A DNA stretch of 64,000 nt, taken from the NCBI GenBank assembly GCA_028289285.1, contig JANQRF010000002.1, positions 1,054,001 through 1,118,000 on the forward strand, written 5' to 3'. The position numbers were made by a program, and so were the translations under genes. Source of the DNA: Alphaproteobacteria bacterium. Lineage in GTDB: Bacteria; Pseudomonadota; Alphaproteobacteria; Micavibrionales; Micavibrionaceae. Below, in pieces: positions 9,340 to 18,711 of the stretch (positions are counted from its first letter, which is position 1; every line of letters begins with the position of its first letter). Under the pieces are notes generated by a model. That model ran no database searches and was not told where the DNA came from. It worked only from the letters and a program-made list of their open reading frames with translations.

Positions 9340-10176
9340 ATGAGAATTGAAGATTTTGACGTTTATAAAGATTTGCTCATGGAAAAATCCGGCCTCGTGC
9401 TGACGCCGGATAAATCCTACCTGCTCGATTCCCGTCTGACGCCTGTTGCCAAAAAATGGGGATTTGAAACACTTGATAAAATGAGTGCTGCTTTGCGCGG
9501 TGTTGCGGATCCGGGCCTGATCAAAGACATTATCGAAGCGATGACCACAAACGAAACGTCGTTTTTCCGCGATACGCGCCCGTTCGATACATTCCGGGAT
9601 GTTATGATCCCGCATATCATCAAAACCCGTGGTGCCCAGCGTAAAGTCCGCATCTGGTGCGCAGCCGCCTCGTCCGGACAAGAACCTTACTCCCTTGCCA
9701 TGGTCATTAAAGAGCATGGCGGTCTCAATGGCTGGAATATTGAAATTGTCGGCACGGATATTTCAACCGACATTCTGGATACGGCCAAAGAAGGGATTTA
9801 CTCACAATTCGAAGTTCAGCGCGGCATGCCGATTACCATGCTGATGAAGTATTTTGAGCAGGTAGATGAAAAATGGCATATCAAACCTGAAATCAAAAAC
9901 ATGATCCAATACAGATATTTCAACTTACTGGATTCCATGACAGGTCTTGGCCGGTTTGACATTGTCTTTTGCCGCAACGTTCTGATCTATTTTGACCGTG
10001 AGACCAAGGGCAAAGTTTTGGGTAAAATCAAAGCACAGCTCGCCCCTGACGGATATCTCTTCCTGGGCGGCGCGGAAACTGTCATTGGCATTACAGACGA
10101 ATTTCAGGCAGCGCCTGATCTGCGCGGGGTTTACTTACCCACAACGCAAGCCGCCGCAGCACCCAAAACAGCGTAA
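9340..10176 (+). CDS. cheR: Chemotaxis protein methyltransferase CheR
   Basis: 278 residues. The all-helical N-terminal domain includes TNETSFFRD. The SAM-binding domain has IWCAAASSGQEPYSLAM (glycine-rich SAM loop), VGTDIS and CRNVLIYFD. It methylates receptor glutamates for adaptation. It starts 5 bp after the cheB stop and is the last gene of the che operon. No chemoreceptor, cheD or flagellar gene is in the window. Confidence 0.95.
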   Translation: MRIEDFDVYKDLLMEKSGLVLTPDKSYLLDSRLTPVAKKWGFETLDKMSAALRGVADPGLIKDIIEAMTTNETSFFRDTRPFDTFRDVMIPHIIKTRGAQRKVRIWCAAASSGQEPYSLAMVIKEHGGLNGWNIEIVGTDISTDILDTAKEGIYSQFEVQRGMPITMLMKYFEQVDEKWHIKPEIKNMIQYRYFNLLDSMTGLGRFDIVFCRNVLIYFDRETKGKVLGKIKAQLAPDGYLFLGGAETVIGITDEFQAAPDLRGVYLPTTQAAAAPKTA

Positions 10177-10220
10177 AAGAACACTTGCGCAGCTGGCCGT
10201 CTTTGGCTTAAATCACCTCC

Positions 10221-11840
10221 ATGACACAAAGCAATGCGGCCGCTGCAGCCTCTGAAGAGCAGACTATTCGTGACCCCAAAGCCGTGAAAATCAAGCGCGC
10301 GCTCTTATCCGTATCAGATAAGAACGGGCTTATAGAATTTGCTGAAAAGCTCAGCAAACATGGCGTGGAACTGATTTCTACCGGCGGCACGGCAAAGGCG
10401 ATTAAAGAAGCAGGCCTGGAGGTTAAAGATATCTCGGACCATACGGGCTTTCCGGAAATGATGGATGGCCGCGTCAAAACCCTGCATCCGAAAGTGCATG
10501 GCGGTATTCTCGCCCGCCGTGATAATGACTCCCATACGCAGGCTCAAAAAGATCATGATATCGCCGATATCGACATGCTGGTCGTCAACCTCTACCCGTT
10601 TGCCCAAACAGTCGCGGCAGGCGCAGATTACGATACCTGCATTGAAAATATAGATATTGGCGGCCCGGCCATGATCCGTTCGGCAGCTAAAAACCATGAA
10701 TTCGTGACTATTATCACCGACCCGCAAGATTATGATTCCGTCCTGGCAGATATGGATGCGCATGACGGTGCAACCACTTACACTTTACGCAAAAAACTGG
10801 CAGCCAATGCCTATGCGCTCACCGCCACCTATGATTCCAATATTGCCACCTGGTTTTCCCGCCAGGATGAAGATATGCCAATGCCTGCGCGTATCAGCGT
10901 CTCCGGGACCAAGAAAATGGATTTGCGCTATGGTGAAAACCCGCATCAAAAAGCCGGGCTTTATCTGATTGACGGATCTGATCGTCCGGGCGCCGCCCGC
11001 GCCAGCCAGCTTCAGGGTAAGGAACTCTCTTATAATAACATCAACGACACGGACGCCGCTTTTGAATGTGTAGCCGAATTTGAAGATCCGGCCGTCGCCA
11101 TCATCAAGCACGCTAACCCGTGCGGGGTTGCCACCGGCGAAGATATCCTTGAAGCCTATGAGCGTGCCCTGTTTTGCGATCCGGTCAGCGCCTTTGGCGG
11201 CATTATTGCACTGAACCGCACCTTAACCGCGCCAGCGGCTGCTAAAATCATCGAAACTTTTTCTGAAGTTATTATCGCCCCGGATGTCGAATCCGCTGCG
11301 CTCGATATCTTAAAAGATAAAAAGAATGTCCGCGTGCTCACCACAGGCGCGATGCCGGATGTCACAGAGCCCCGCCGCATGGTCACCAGAGTGGCAGGCG
11401 GCATTCTCGTTCAAAGTGCGGACACGGGCACGCTCACCGATGAGGATATTAAAGTCGTTTCCGAACGCGAACCGACAGAGGAAGAGCTCACCGATATGCT
11501 CTTTGCGTTTAAAGTCTGCAAGCATGTGAAATCGAACGCGATTGTCTATGCCCATAACGGCTCCACATACGGCATCGGCGCGGGGCAGATGAACCGCCGT
11601 GATTCCTCTCGAATCGCTGCTATGAAAATGGACGAGGCAGGCTATGAGAAACCACCCCATCTGGTGGTTGGGTCAGATGCCTTCTTCCCTTTCGCAGACG
11701 GGCTCATTGCTGCTGCTGAAGCAGGCGTCACTGCTGTCATTCAGCCCGGCGGATCGATCCGTGATGAAGAAGTTATCAAAGCCGCTGATGACCGCGGATT
11801 AGCAATGATCTTTACCGGCATGCGTCACTTTCGTCACTAA
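10221..11840 (+). CDS. purH: Bifunctional AICAR transformylase/IMP cyclohydrolase
   Basis: 539 residues, usual length. It catalyses the last two steps of IMP synthesis. The MGS-like cyclohydrolase domain starts at [15 protein letters not shown] with STGGTAKAI and [11 protein letters not shown]. The transformylase domain has [18 protein letters not shown], the catalytic KHVKSNAIV and the C-terminal GSIRDEEVI...GMRHFRH. A 16-residue extension precedes the core. Unrelated to the upstream che operon; probably its own transcript. Confidence 0.97.
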   Translation: MTQSNAAAAASEEQTIRDPKAVKIKRALLSVSDKNGLIEFAEKLSKHGVELISTGGTAKAIKEAGLEVKDISDHTGFPEMMDGRVKTLHPKVHGGILARRDNDSHTQAQKDHDIADIDMLVVNLYPFAQTVAAGADYDTCIENIDIGGPAMIRSAAKNHEFVTIITDPQDYDSVLADMDAHDGATTYTLRKKLAANAYALTATYDSNIATWFSRQDEDMPMPARISVSGTKKMDLRYGENPHQKAGLYLIDGSDRPGAARASQLQGKELSYNNINDTDAAFECVAEFEDPAVAIIKHANPCGVATGEDILEAYERALFCDPVSAFGGIIALNRTLTAPAAAKIIETFSEVIIAPDVESAALDILKDKKNVRVLTTGAMPDVTEPRRMVTRVAGGILVQSADTGTLTDEDIKVVSEREPTEEELTDMLFAFKVCKHVKSNAIVYAHNGSTYGIGAGQMNRRDSSRIAAMKMDEAGYEKPPHLVVGSDAFFPFADGLIAAAEAGVTAVIQPGGSIRDEEVIKAADDRGLAMIFTGMRHFRH

Positions 11841-12228
11841 GAAGTAGAAAGACGCAAGCCGTGAGTAAGGAGAATCTCCCTGCTCCTCACTCCCTGCTTT
11901 TTGCACCGCACACTCCAAAAACGCTATCATTCCCTTACAATGTCATCCCCGCCCCCGAGCGGGGATCAGGGGCAAAAGAATATAAAAAGTTGAAAAATAA
12001 CAAAAACACTTAAAACATCCCGTTTTTTGTCATTCCGAGCGCAGCCGAGGAATCTCAAGGTAAAAAAGTGAAAAAATACAAAAACACTCAAAACACCATA
12101 ACATACTGAAATAATTAAATAATCCCCCCTCTTTTGCATCCACTCATCCAATTCCGGTAATATTTTACTAACTTCTGGAAAATATAATTTTACGACCACG
12201 GAAGGGATAGAAGGTAGGAGATAAAAAG
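11841..12228. other. 388-bp intergenic region with repeats and an AT-rich promoter
   Basis: No gene is seen. Directly after purH is a hairpin-like AGGAG...CTCCT followed by CTTTTT (about 11865-11902), a possible terminator. Then come two short palindromic repeats (listed separately) and a roughly 30-bp direct repeat built around AACAAAAACACT (11991-12020 and 12069-12097). A perfect TATAAT lies at 12183-12188 and AGGAG at 12216-12220, 8 bp before the next ATG, so the promoter and ribosome site of the 516-residue gene are here. Confidence 0.5.
11942..12055. repeat. Two GTCATyCC-type palindromic intergenic repeats
   Basis: Copy one has the 8-bp stem ATCCCCGC (11945-11952) and GCGGGGAT (11959-11966). 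Copy two begins GTCATTCCGAG at 12029 and closes with GAGGAATC, stem ATTCC/GGAAT. Both resemble the GTCATCCCGAG...GAGGGATC family of dispersed bacterial palindromes; a larger copy lies at 19204-19294. Their role is unknown. Confidence 0.6.
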
Positions 12229-13779
12229 ATGGCAGGACGTTTTACTAAGGCAAACCAGATTTTTCAGCTTGCTAAGGGCGCCTTAGGAGGAATAGGTAAC
12301 CTATTTAGAACAAAGCCTACAAAAATGACCGAAGCTGCAAAAGCAGCAGCAGGGTCAACCAGAGAAGCTGATGATGTTATCGCACGTCTCGGAGATAAGA
12401 TAGATGATGCTGATAGAGAATTTTTAAGAAACTCTCATGCCAGAGCTCAGTCTGGAGTAGTAGATCAAGTAACCCAGGAAGCTTCAAAATCTGGAATAGG
12501 GAAAGCTGTTGGAATCGGTGGAGTGGTTGCAACTGGTGCTATTGCTACCGGCGGAGGAGCATTAGCCTTAACATCCCTTTACACCATGAACGAAGTTTCA
12601 GAAAAGAACTCAGGTGTAGAAGGTTGGTTCCATGGAATATTTAAATTTATTGCAAAATTCATGGATGTGGTCGGCTTATCGGAGGTATTTCCAGAATTTA
12701 GAAAAACCTTATCTGATGAGATGCTCAAGACACAAGGCCCTCTTAAAAGAGCCCTGCATGCTGTGAATTCAGATATTGAAAACCTGACGGGTGTGAATAT
12801 TGGAGAAAACTTTGCAAGTAATCCATATATGTCAACTTTAGTAGCATCTGGTTTAGCGGCAGGATTAGCAACTTCTCCCATGCTCGTGAGAGGAGGAGTT
12901 AACTTTGCTAAAGGCATGTTTGGCAATAAGACACCTGGCGTCACTGCAGCAGCTGCAACAGGACAAATGGATCTATTTGACGATGCCGGACGCGCAGCTG
13001 CAAATACTGCGGACGATGTTGCCAAACCGGGAGTTGTTCGCACAACGATGAGTAATATCAGCAGTGCAACCAGTTCATTCTTTGGTAAAGCAGGTTCAAT
13101 TCTTACGCGCGCAGGAAGTTTTATGAGTTCATTTAGAGGAAATGCAGTCGTTGCAGGCGGAATTGCTTTAGGCGCCGGAACACTTGCATTTATGAACAGC
13201 GGAAGCTATGCACATGCCGCAAGGTCAGGCGCTGACATATTAGGCTATGGAGATACAGCAACAGCATTAAGTGACCCTGCCACAAGTGGGACTGATATAG
13301 CTAAAACAGCAACATTAGATACTGCCGGACTAGCTGGCGGTGTAGGCGGATTCATTGCAGGTGCAAAACTCGGCGCTGCAGGCGGTGCATGGGCTGGCGG
13401 CGCAATTGGTACCGCTATCCCAATTCCAGTCGTTGGAACAGCGTTCGGAGCTGCCGTCGGTGGAGCAGTTGGATTTGTTGGTGGAGGTTTAGCCGCGTCC
13501 TTTGCGGGAAGTACACTAGCAAGAGGTGTAACTGATAGAGTATGGGATATTGGTGAGGTAAGTATCGATTTCATTAGAGATCAAGCTTTACCATCTCTAA
13601 AATCTCTATTTGTTGAAAGTGCAAATAATGAAGTTGCTCAAGGTCAAGAAGCACCTGAAGGTTCTTTGCGCTCACATGTGGCAAGAATCTTTGGTATGCA
13701 AGATGACGAGAATGCCGGAGATGCCCCAAGGCCAGAACATAATGGACATGTACCAGCTATGGAAGCAGCCCTGCGATAG
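12229..13779 (+). CDS. Unknown glycine/alanine-rich protein with glycine-zipper segments
   Basis: 516 residues, no recognised family. It lacks a signal peptide. Hydrophobic Gly/Ala-rich stretches lie at about 97-118, 200-225, 305-325 and 370-430; the last is a long run of GxxxG-type zippers (AGGAWAGGAIGTAIP, GAAVGGAVGFVGGG). The C-terminal 80 residues are polar and acidic. Such zippers are common in membrane-inserting or pore-like proteins, but function is not inferred further. Coding is AT-rich compared with purH and lepA, which suggests acquired or fast-evolving DNA. It has its own TATAAT, a good AGGAG site and a terminator right after the stop. Confidence 0.7.
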   Translation: MAGRFTKANQIFQLAKGALGGIGNLFRTKPTKMTEAAKAAAGSTREADDVIARLGDKIDDADREFLRNSHARAQSGVVDQVTQEASKSGIGKAVGIGGVVATGAIATGGGALALTSLYTMNEVSEKNSGVEGWFHGIFKFIAKFMDVVGLSEVFPEFRKTLSDEMLKTQGPLKRALHAVNSDIENLTGVNIGENFASNPYMSTLVASGLAAGLATSPMLVRGGVNFAKGMFGNKTPGVTAAAATGQMDLFDDAGRAAANTADDVAKPGVVRTTMSNISSATSSFFGKAGSILTRAGSFMSSFRGNAVVAGGIALGAGTLAFMNSGSYAHAARSGADILGYGDTATALSDPATSGTDIAKTATLDTAGLAGGVGGFIAGAKLGAAGGAWAGGAIGTAIPIPVVGTAFGAAVGGAVGFVGGGLAASFAGSTLARGVTDRVWDIGEVSIDFIRDQALPSLKSLFVESANNEVAQGQEAPEGSLRSHVARIFGMQDDENAGDAPRPEHNGHVPAMEAALR

Positions 13780-13797
13780 ATATAAAAAAGTTCTAAA

Positions 13798-13822
13798 AAA
13801 ACCGCCTTTTGGGCGGTTTTTT
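13798..13822 (+). terminator. Rho-independent terminator
   Basis: Stem AAACCGCC, loop TTTT, stem GGGCGGTTT, then a T run, 19 bp after the stop of the 516-residue gene. A strong canonical terminator. Confidence 0.93.
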
Positions 13823-13900
13823 GTTGGGTGAATTATTTTCAAAAAACTTATAACTATCTGATTATAAATATAAAATTTTATCTAAAAACCCCTCTCAAAT

Positions 13901-13930
13901 TTGCAATTTCTTAAGCCCTTTTCGTATAAT
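13901..13930 (+). promoter_or_regulatory. Sigma-70-like promoter of the 400-residue gene
   Basis: TTGCAA at 13901-13906, an 18-bp spacer, and a perfect TATAAT at 13925-13930, placed 26 bp before the ATG. AGGAAAAAAGG between them is a plausible ribosome site. The upstream terminator makes this the likely start of an independent transcript. Confidence 0.6.
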
Positions 13931-13955
13931 TTATATAGAGGAAAAAAGGTAAAAG

Positions 13956-15158
13956 ATGGTTGACGAATTTTCAGGTTTAACAGGTCCGGAAGCAGGTCCA
14001 CAAATTGCTCAAGAAATGCAAGCGGCTGCAGAAATTACAGAATCTGCACAAGCGCCGACATCCGGAATTGGGGAAATGTTTAACAGACTGGGTATACAGA
14101 TATTCGCGCCTGGCTATCTAAACAAGATTGTGGAAGCTGCTCAAAATGCTCCGCCCGGAGAACGTTTTCAAGCGGTAAACGATGTAGTGCAAGGCGGAAT
14201 TTTTCCAGATGGAGATATTGAACGCGTTTTCTCAATTATTGAACAAACGGGTAACAGAGAGCTTCAGGAAGCACTTGGAAATACTTTTGCCAACAATGAA
14301 AACTTCCCCAATTACCTTTTAGATAAGGTTACGTCCGGTGATGGAAACAGCATGTTTTCACCTGACCAGCTTAATGGCTTTTTAAACTCTTCAATAATGG
14401 GCCCGGCAGCACAAAACGCGCTTACGGGTATATTGACGGAAATAGGAAATAATCCAACCGATGACAGTTTCATTGCTGAAATTGACGAAGTTATAGGCGC
14501 CTTTGATGAATTTCAGGCTGCTCAGTCCGGAGGAAGCTTAGAAGAAAAACGCGCTGCAAAAGATAATCTTATTAGGTCAATTCAAGCCGCAGGTGGAGAT
14601 ATACCAGGATTAGCGCGCCTTGACGGCCCGATGGTCATGCAATTTTTGAATGATATTGTGAATGGCGGTGCAAATTTTGCCATTAATAACATGATTGAAA
14701 ATTTACAACTCAGTCCGGAAGAAGCAGAGGCGTTTCAAAGATTGATGGTCCCCCTTGCCCCATTTATTGAGTTTATAGCAGAACCTTATGCAGAATGGGC
14801 TCAAGCTCATGGCCATAAAATTCCACAATCAATCGTTCAGACCGCAGAAGATATAGATACACTTAGTGGTACAAATTATAAAGAAGCTGTTCAAAACGTC
14901 TTTGATACCGCAAGCATTTCTGCAGATTCTGATACAAGAGTAGCATCTCTCTCCGGTGGTGCTGTTAATGGAACAGACGTCGCCGATTTAGGCTCTGGTT
15001 ACCGACAGGTTGCGACTTTGAATTATGCGGATTTAGGTGTTGTTCACGATCCAAAAACAGGCCAGGTTTCTGTAGACCCTGCTATTGAGAGAGAACTTTC
15101 AGAACGTGATGCAGGGCTTGATAGAGACACTCCTGCGCCTCAAAACGCCCTGGCTTAA
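13956..15158 (+). CDS. Unknown acidic helical protein
   Basis: 400 residues, not recognised. No signal peptide or TM segment. Mostly helical and acidic, rich in Ala/Gln/Asn/Glu, with a central conserved-looking block near GEDIERVFSIIEQTG-type helices and LQLSPEEAEAFQRLMVPLAPFIEF around 250-275. The C-terminus is low-complexity (ERDAGLDRDTPAP). AT-rich like the gene before it and independently transcribed. The two may be one accessory unit, but no sequence link between the proteins was seen. Its stop overlaps that of a small convergent gene. Confidence 0.65.
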   Translation: MVDEFSGLTGPEAGPQIAQEMQAAAEITESAQAPTSGIGEMFNRLGIQIFAPGYLNKIVEAAQNAPPGERFQAVNDVVQGGIFPDGDIERVFSIIEQTGNRELQEALGNTFANNENFPNYLLDKVTSGDGNSMFSPDQLNGFLNSSIMGPAAQNALTGILTEIGNNPTDDSFIAEIDEVIGAFDEFQAAQSGGSLEEKRAAKDNLIRSIQAAGGDIPGLARLDGPMVMQFLNDIVNGGANFAINNMIENLQLSPEEAEAFQRLMVPLAPFIEFIAEPYAEWAQAHGHKIPQSIVQTAEDIDTLSGTNYKEAVQNVFDTASISADSDTRVASLSGGAVNGTDVADLGSGYRQVATLNYADLGVVHDPKTGQVSVDPAIERELSERDAGLDRDTPAPQNALA

Positions 15159-15310
15159 AGCTGGCTTTCCACAAAATCGACATCTGGTGCCGGCGCTTCG
15201 GATGCGGGGCCTAAAAAGCTGAACGCAAAAATCATCACCAGCACGACGAGCGCGATCGTCACGCCGACCCCGGTGCCCACGGCAATGGATTGTTGTCTGG
15301 ATAAAGCCAT
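15155..15310 (-). CDS. 51-residue single-pass membrane protein
   Basis: A short minus-strand gene starting MALSRQQSIAVGTG. One clear TM segment (about 12-34, rich in V/A/L/I/F), then a short acidic Pro/Ala tail ending DFVESQL. GGAGATTTTTC precedes the ATG. Codon use is GC-rich and host-like, unlike the AT-rich gene it converges with. Its stop codon (15155-15157) overlaps the stop of that gene (15156-15158). It shares the upstream region divergently with lepA. Function unknown; real-gene status rests on the clean TM/tail structure and ribosome site. Confidence 0.6.
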   Translation of the reverse strand: MALSRQQSIAVGTGVGVTIALVVLVMIFAFSFLGPASEAPAPDVDFVESQL

Positions 15311-15379
15311 GAAAAATCTCCTGTTATTTGCGCGACGGTAGCGTCTTTCCTTTCCCCGCGCAAGCCTCTATAAAACCCT

Positions 15380-17188
15380 ATGGCTAAACCCCTTTCAGAG
15401 ATTCGCAACTTCGCGATCATCGCCCATATCGACCATGGGAAGAGCACGCTTGCCGACCGCCTGATCCAGACTTGCGGCGGGCTGGAAGACCGTGAAATGC
15501 AGGAACAGGTGCTCGATAATATGGAGATTGAGCGCGAGCGCGGCATCACCATCAAGGCCCAGACCGTCCGCTTAAATTACAAAGCCAAGGACGGCGTGAC
15601 CTATCAACTCAACCTCATGGATACGCCCGGTCATGTCGATTTTTCTTATGAGGTCTCACGCTCTCTTGCCTCGTGCGAAGGCTCTTTGCTGGTTGTCGAT
15701 TCCACGCAAGGAGTCGAAGCCCAGACACTCGCCAATGTCTATCAGGCGATCGACAACAACCATGAAATCATTCCGGTCGTAAACAAGATCGACCTGCCCG
15801 CCGCCGACATCGACAAAGCCAAAGACCAAATCGAAGATGTGATCGGCCTGGATGCGTCCGATGCTGTCGCCGTGTCCGGCAAAACGGGGATCAATATAGA
15901 CGACCTTTTAGAAGCCATCGTCACCCGCCTGCCCTCACCGCAGGGCGATGAGACCGCCCCCACCAAAGCCCTTCTGGTCGATAGCTGGTATGATGCCTAT
16001 CTGGGTGTGGTGATCCTTGTCCGCGTCATTGACGGCTATTTGCGCAAAGGCCAGAAAATTAAATTCATGAAAGCCGGCGTGACCCGCGATATTGACCGCG
16101 TTGGAATTTTCACACCCAAACATGTGATGCTGGATGCGCTCGGCCCCGGGGAGATGGGCTTTATCACGGCCTCGATTAAAGACATCACGGAAACTCAAAT
16201 CGGCGATACCATCACCGATGAAAAAACCCCGACCGCAGAGCCCCTGCCCGGCTTTCACCCGTCTGTGCCGATGGTGTTTTGTTCGCTCTTTCCGGTGGAC
16301 GCCAGCGAGTTTGAAAAACTGCGCGATAGTCTGGGTAAACTCGCGCTGAACGACTCCTCTCTCCATTACGAGATGGAAAGCTCACAGGCGCTCGGCCTGG
16401 GCTTTCGCTGCGGGTTTTTGGGTTTGCTCCATATGGAGATCATTCAGGAGCGCCTTGAACGTGAATTTGATCTCGACCTCATCCCAACCGCGCCAAGTGT
16501 TGTCTACAGAATTAACATGACCAACGGCAATCAGATTGAGCTGTATAACCCCGTCGATATGCCCGACATCGTCAAAGTCAAATCCATCGAAGAACCCTGG
16601 ATCAAGGCAACCATTCTTGTCCCCGATGAATATCTCGGCGGATTGCTTCAGCTTTGTCAGGAACGCCGCGGCGTACAGGTGGATCTCACCTATGCCGGAA
16701 ATCGCGCGATGCTGGTTTACCGTCTGCCGCTCAATGAAGTCGTGTTTGATTTTTACGACCGGTTAAAATCCATTTCGCGTGGCTACGCCTCCTTCGATTA
16801 CCAGCTTGATGGCTATGATGAAAACGATCTGGTGAAAATGGAAATCCGCGTCAATGGAGAGCCCGTGGATGCACTTGCCATGATCGTGCATAAAGATTTT
16901 GCTGAAAGCCGCGGGCGGCAACTCTGCGAACGGCTGAAAGAGCTCATCCCCCGGCAGATGTTTAAAATCGCCATTCAGGCCGCCATTGGCGGCAAGATCA
17001 TTGCAGCCGAGCATTTAAGTGCGCTCAGGAAAGACGTCACCGCCAAATGTTACGGCGGCGATGTCTCCCGGAAACGCAAGCTCCTTGAAAAACAAAAGAA
17101 GGGGAAGAAAAAGATGCGCCAATACGGCAATGTCGAAATCCCCCAATCCGCCTTCATCAACGCCTTGAAGATGGGGGATAATAAATAA
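15380..17188 (+). CDS. lepA: Elongation factor 4 (LepA)
   Basis: 602 residues, full family length. GTPase G1 [15 protein letters not shown]3 DTPGHVDF and G4 NKIDLPAAD are present, as are the [14 protein letters not shown] domain and the LepA-specific C-terminal domain ending in [14 protein letters not shown]. It acts on stalled or mis-translocated ribosomes. The 3' end matters here: its last roughly 65 bp and the following AT-rich stretch are repeated about 1.06 kb downstream. Confidence 0.97.
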   Translation: MAKPLSEIRNFAIIAHIDHGKSTLADRLIQTCGGLEDREMQEQVLDNMEIERERGITIKAQTVRLNYKAKDGVTYQLNLMDTPGHVDFSYEVSRSLASCEGSLLVVDSTQGVEAQTLANVYQAIDNNHEIIPVVNKIDLPAADIDKAKDQIEDVIGLDASDAVAVSGKTGINIDDLLEAIVTRLPSPQGDETAPTKALLVDSWYDAYLGVVILVRVIDGYLRKGQKIKFMKAGVTRDIDRVGIFTPKHVMLDALGPGEMGFITASIKDITETQIGDTITDEKTPTAEPLPGFHPSVPMVFCSLFPVDASEFEKLRDSLGKLALNDSSLHYEMESSQALGLGFRCGFLGLLHMEIIQERLEREFDLDLIPTAPSVVYRINMTNGNQIELYNPVDMPDIVKVKSIEEPWIKATILVPDEYLGGLLQLCQERRGVQVDLTYAGNRAMLVYRLPLNEVVFDFYDRLKSISRGYASFDYQLDGYDENDLVKMEIRVNGEPVDALAMIVHKDFAESRGRQLCERLKELIPRQMFKIAIQAAIGGKIIAAEHLSALRKDVTAKCYGGDVSRKRKLLEKQKKGKKKMRQYGNVEIPQSAFINALKMGDNK

Positions 17189-17207
17189 TTGACATAATTA
17201 ATTAACT
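17125..17207 (+). repeat. Direct repeat copy A: lepA 3' end plus AT-rich flank
   Basis: The first 23 bp (17125-17147) are identical to 18186-18208. The rest matches with mostly third-position changes through the stop codon and into an AT-rich tail (ATTGACATAATTAATTAA here against ATTTACATAATAATTAATTTA in copy B). It flanks the ClpP-like gene on its left. Confidence 0.85.
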
Positions 17208-17223
17208 GCTTTAAGTATCTCTG

Positions 17224-18090
17224 ATGCAAAGTAAACCGGTTTACCTCAAAAAAGCGTTTCTGCTGCGCATGGCTGCTGTCTGTAGTTTAGCCTACATAGC
17301 TAGAGACCTAATCACCTTTGATCCATCCACACCTGATCCCTGGGATCAAAACCTAATATATGCATCGAATGATAGAGATATCCTAAACGCCTGCCCGCAA
17401 ATACATGACGTAAAACTTATTACCGTCCCTGAAGATTTTAAGGGCAAGCACCAAGAGGCAGACAATAAATTTTCACTCGAAGGGTATATGAATTTTTTTA
17501 CTATAGCCGCTCTATCTCCAATAATTTTGGGGAGTTCAAACGACGACATCATTTTAGAAATCGACTCACTGGGCGGGCTTACTATATCTTACGAAATGAT
17601 AGCTACAGCCCTTGAATATACAAAAGCAGATGTAGATATACATGCTTCTTTTTATGCAGGTTCTTCGGCTTTTCTTGTCTTGGCTACTGCGAATAAAGCA
17701 AACAGATATACAAATTGGAACACAGAGTTAATGTCTCATGCGGCAAGATATGTATATTACGAGACGGGAACGGTTTCTTTCTACGAAGATATTGAAAATG
17801 GATACGCAAAAGAGAATTTAAAAGATAGCAATGAAACGGTTGCTCAGAGACTATCGGAAACATCTTCTACAAAAATTTCATTAAATTGCGCTTCACAATT
17901 TGTCAGGGGAAAAGATGATATATACATGTCTCCATACACTGCTTTAAAACTTGGTTTTATAGACGCCGTTTTAAACGAAGGCACAACAATGACGATCCGT
18001 ATGGAAGATGAGCGCGCAGAAGCTTATAGACATGATCTTCCTTACAGAACTTACTCTCACATGTATCAACAATTCGTTTTGGGCATGTAA
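17224..18090 (+). CDS. ClpP-like serine protease with N-terminal membrane/signal segment
   Basis: 288 residues. An N-terminal hydrophobic stretch (about 11-32, KAFLLRMAAVCSLAYIA) suggests export or anchoring. The core is a ClpP/crotonase-type fold: IDSLGG (113-118) matches the oxyanion INSPGG of ClpP, S147 in AGSSAF matches the nucleophile, H172 in LMSHAA lies 25 residues on exactly as in ClpP, and D232 in KDDIYMS matches the triad aspartate. SPYTALKLGFIDAVL mimics the ClpP C-terminal handle. The triad looks intact, so active peptidase is likely. Targets are unknown. It is AT-rich, lies between two copies of the lepA 3' end, and starts 36 bp after lepA. The possible promoter (TTGACA at 17189-17194) lies in the repeat. 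Confidence 0.82.
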   Translation: MQSKPVYLKKAFLLRMAAVCSLAYIARDLITFDPSTPDPWDQNLIYASNDRDILNACPQIHDVKLITVPEDFKGKHQEADNKFSLEGYMNFFTIAALSPIILGSSNDDIILEIDSLGGLTISYEMIATALEYTKADVDIHASFYAGSSAFLVLATANKANRYTNWNTELMSHAARYVYYETGTVSFYEDIENGYAKENLKDSNETVAQRLSETSSTKISLNCASQFVRGKDDIYMSPYTALKLGFIDAVLNEGTTMTIRMEDERAEAYRHDLPYRTYSHMYQQFVLGM

Positions 18091-18156
18091 GGGTGCCTTT
18101 CTCCGAACTTACTCCCAAATTTGCATTCCATCACTCTGATTTTGCGATAATAAGGC

Positions 18157-18243
18157 ATGAAAAAACGCAGTATTTCAGAAAAGTGCGGCAATGTCGAAAT
18201 CCCCCAATCTGCCTTCATCAATGCCCTTAAAATGGGGGACTAA
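18157..18243 (+). pseudogene. In-frame remnant of lepA 3' end (repeat copy B)
   Basis: A 28-codon reading frame, MKKRSISEKC then [18 protein letters not shown], whose second part equals the C-terminus of LepA upstream. Differences from lepA are mostly synonymous, so this tail evolved under coding constraint, probably in another lepA copy, before ending up here. It reads as a displaced or donor lepA end left by insertion of the intervening 1 kb. Translation is unlikely to matter. Confidence 0.75.
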
Positions 18244-18270
18244 AAATAAATTTACATAATAATTAATTTA
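18186..18270 (+). repeat. Direct repeat copy B of lepA 3' end plus AT-rich flank
   Basis: Counterpart of 17125-17207. Like copy A, its AT-rich tail lies directly before an AT-rich accessory gene (ATG 18286) and carries promoter-like TTTACA (18251-18256) and TATAAC (18272-18277). Confidence 0.8.
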
Positions 18271-18285
18271 TTATAACCTCTTCCT

Positions 18286-18702
18286 ATGAACGAGCGAATA
18301 CAAACAAGAAACGGCCTTCCGCAATCCGATACCCTTCGGAGCATATTAGACTCTCTTGCTAAAATTGAAGCGGGAGAGATTAATTCAAATGATATGCTTG
18401 CAAGAATGCTTTTAATAGACGGCTCTCCAGCTTGGCGTCAAAAAAATATAAGCTCACTATTAGAGGAAGCAAAACAGGAAATCTGTGATCCTGACGTTGA
18501 ACTCACAGTAGATAATAGCATTTATTTGCACATCGCAAAAAAAGCTCTTGAAGAAGCTACAGCAGGTAGTGAAGTTGGTTTGTGGAACGCGCAGGATTCT
18601 CTTGAAAAAGCTTTTTCACTTGCCAAGGGATCACTAAAAGGTAAAGATATACAAGACCTGAGTGCTATGTTGCCTTCACAACTTCTTCGTTTAGCTAAGT
18701 AG
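18286..18702 (+). CDS. Unknown small helical protein
   Basis: 138 residues, not recognised. Soluble and predicted mostly helical, with no signal peptide or TM segment. The C-terminal half (KALEEATAGSEVGLWNAQDSLEKAFSLAK) looks amphipathic. AT-rich, and placed after copy B of the lepA end just as the ClpP-like gene follows copy A, so it may belong to a second inserted cassette. Its stop lies 10 bp from a convergent gene. Confidence 0.55.
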   Translation: MNERIQTRNGLPQSDTLRSILDSLAKIEAGEINSNDMLARMLLIDGSPAWRQKNISSLLEEAKQEICDPDVELTVDNSIYLHIAKKALEEATAGSEVGLWNAQDSLEKAFSLAKGSLKGKDIQDLSAMLPSQLLRLAK

Positions 18703-18711
18703 ATAAAAACG

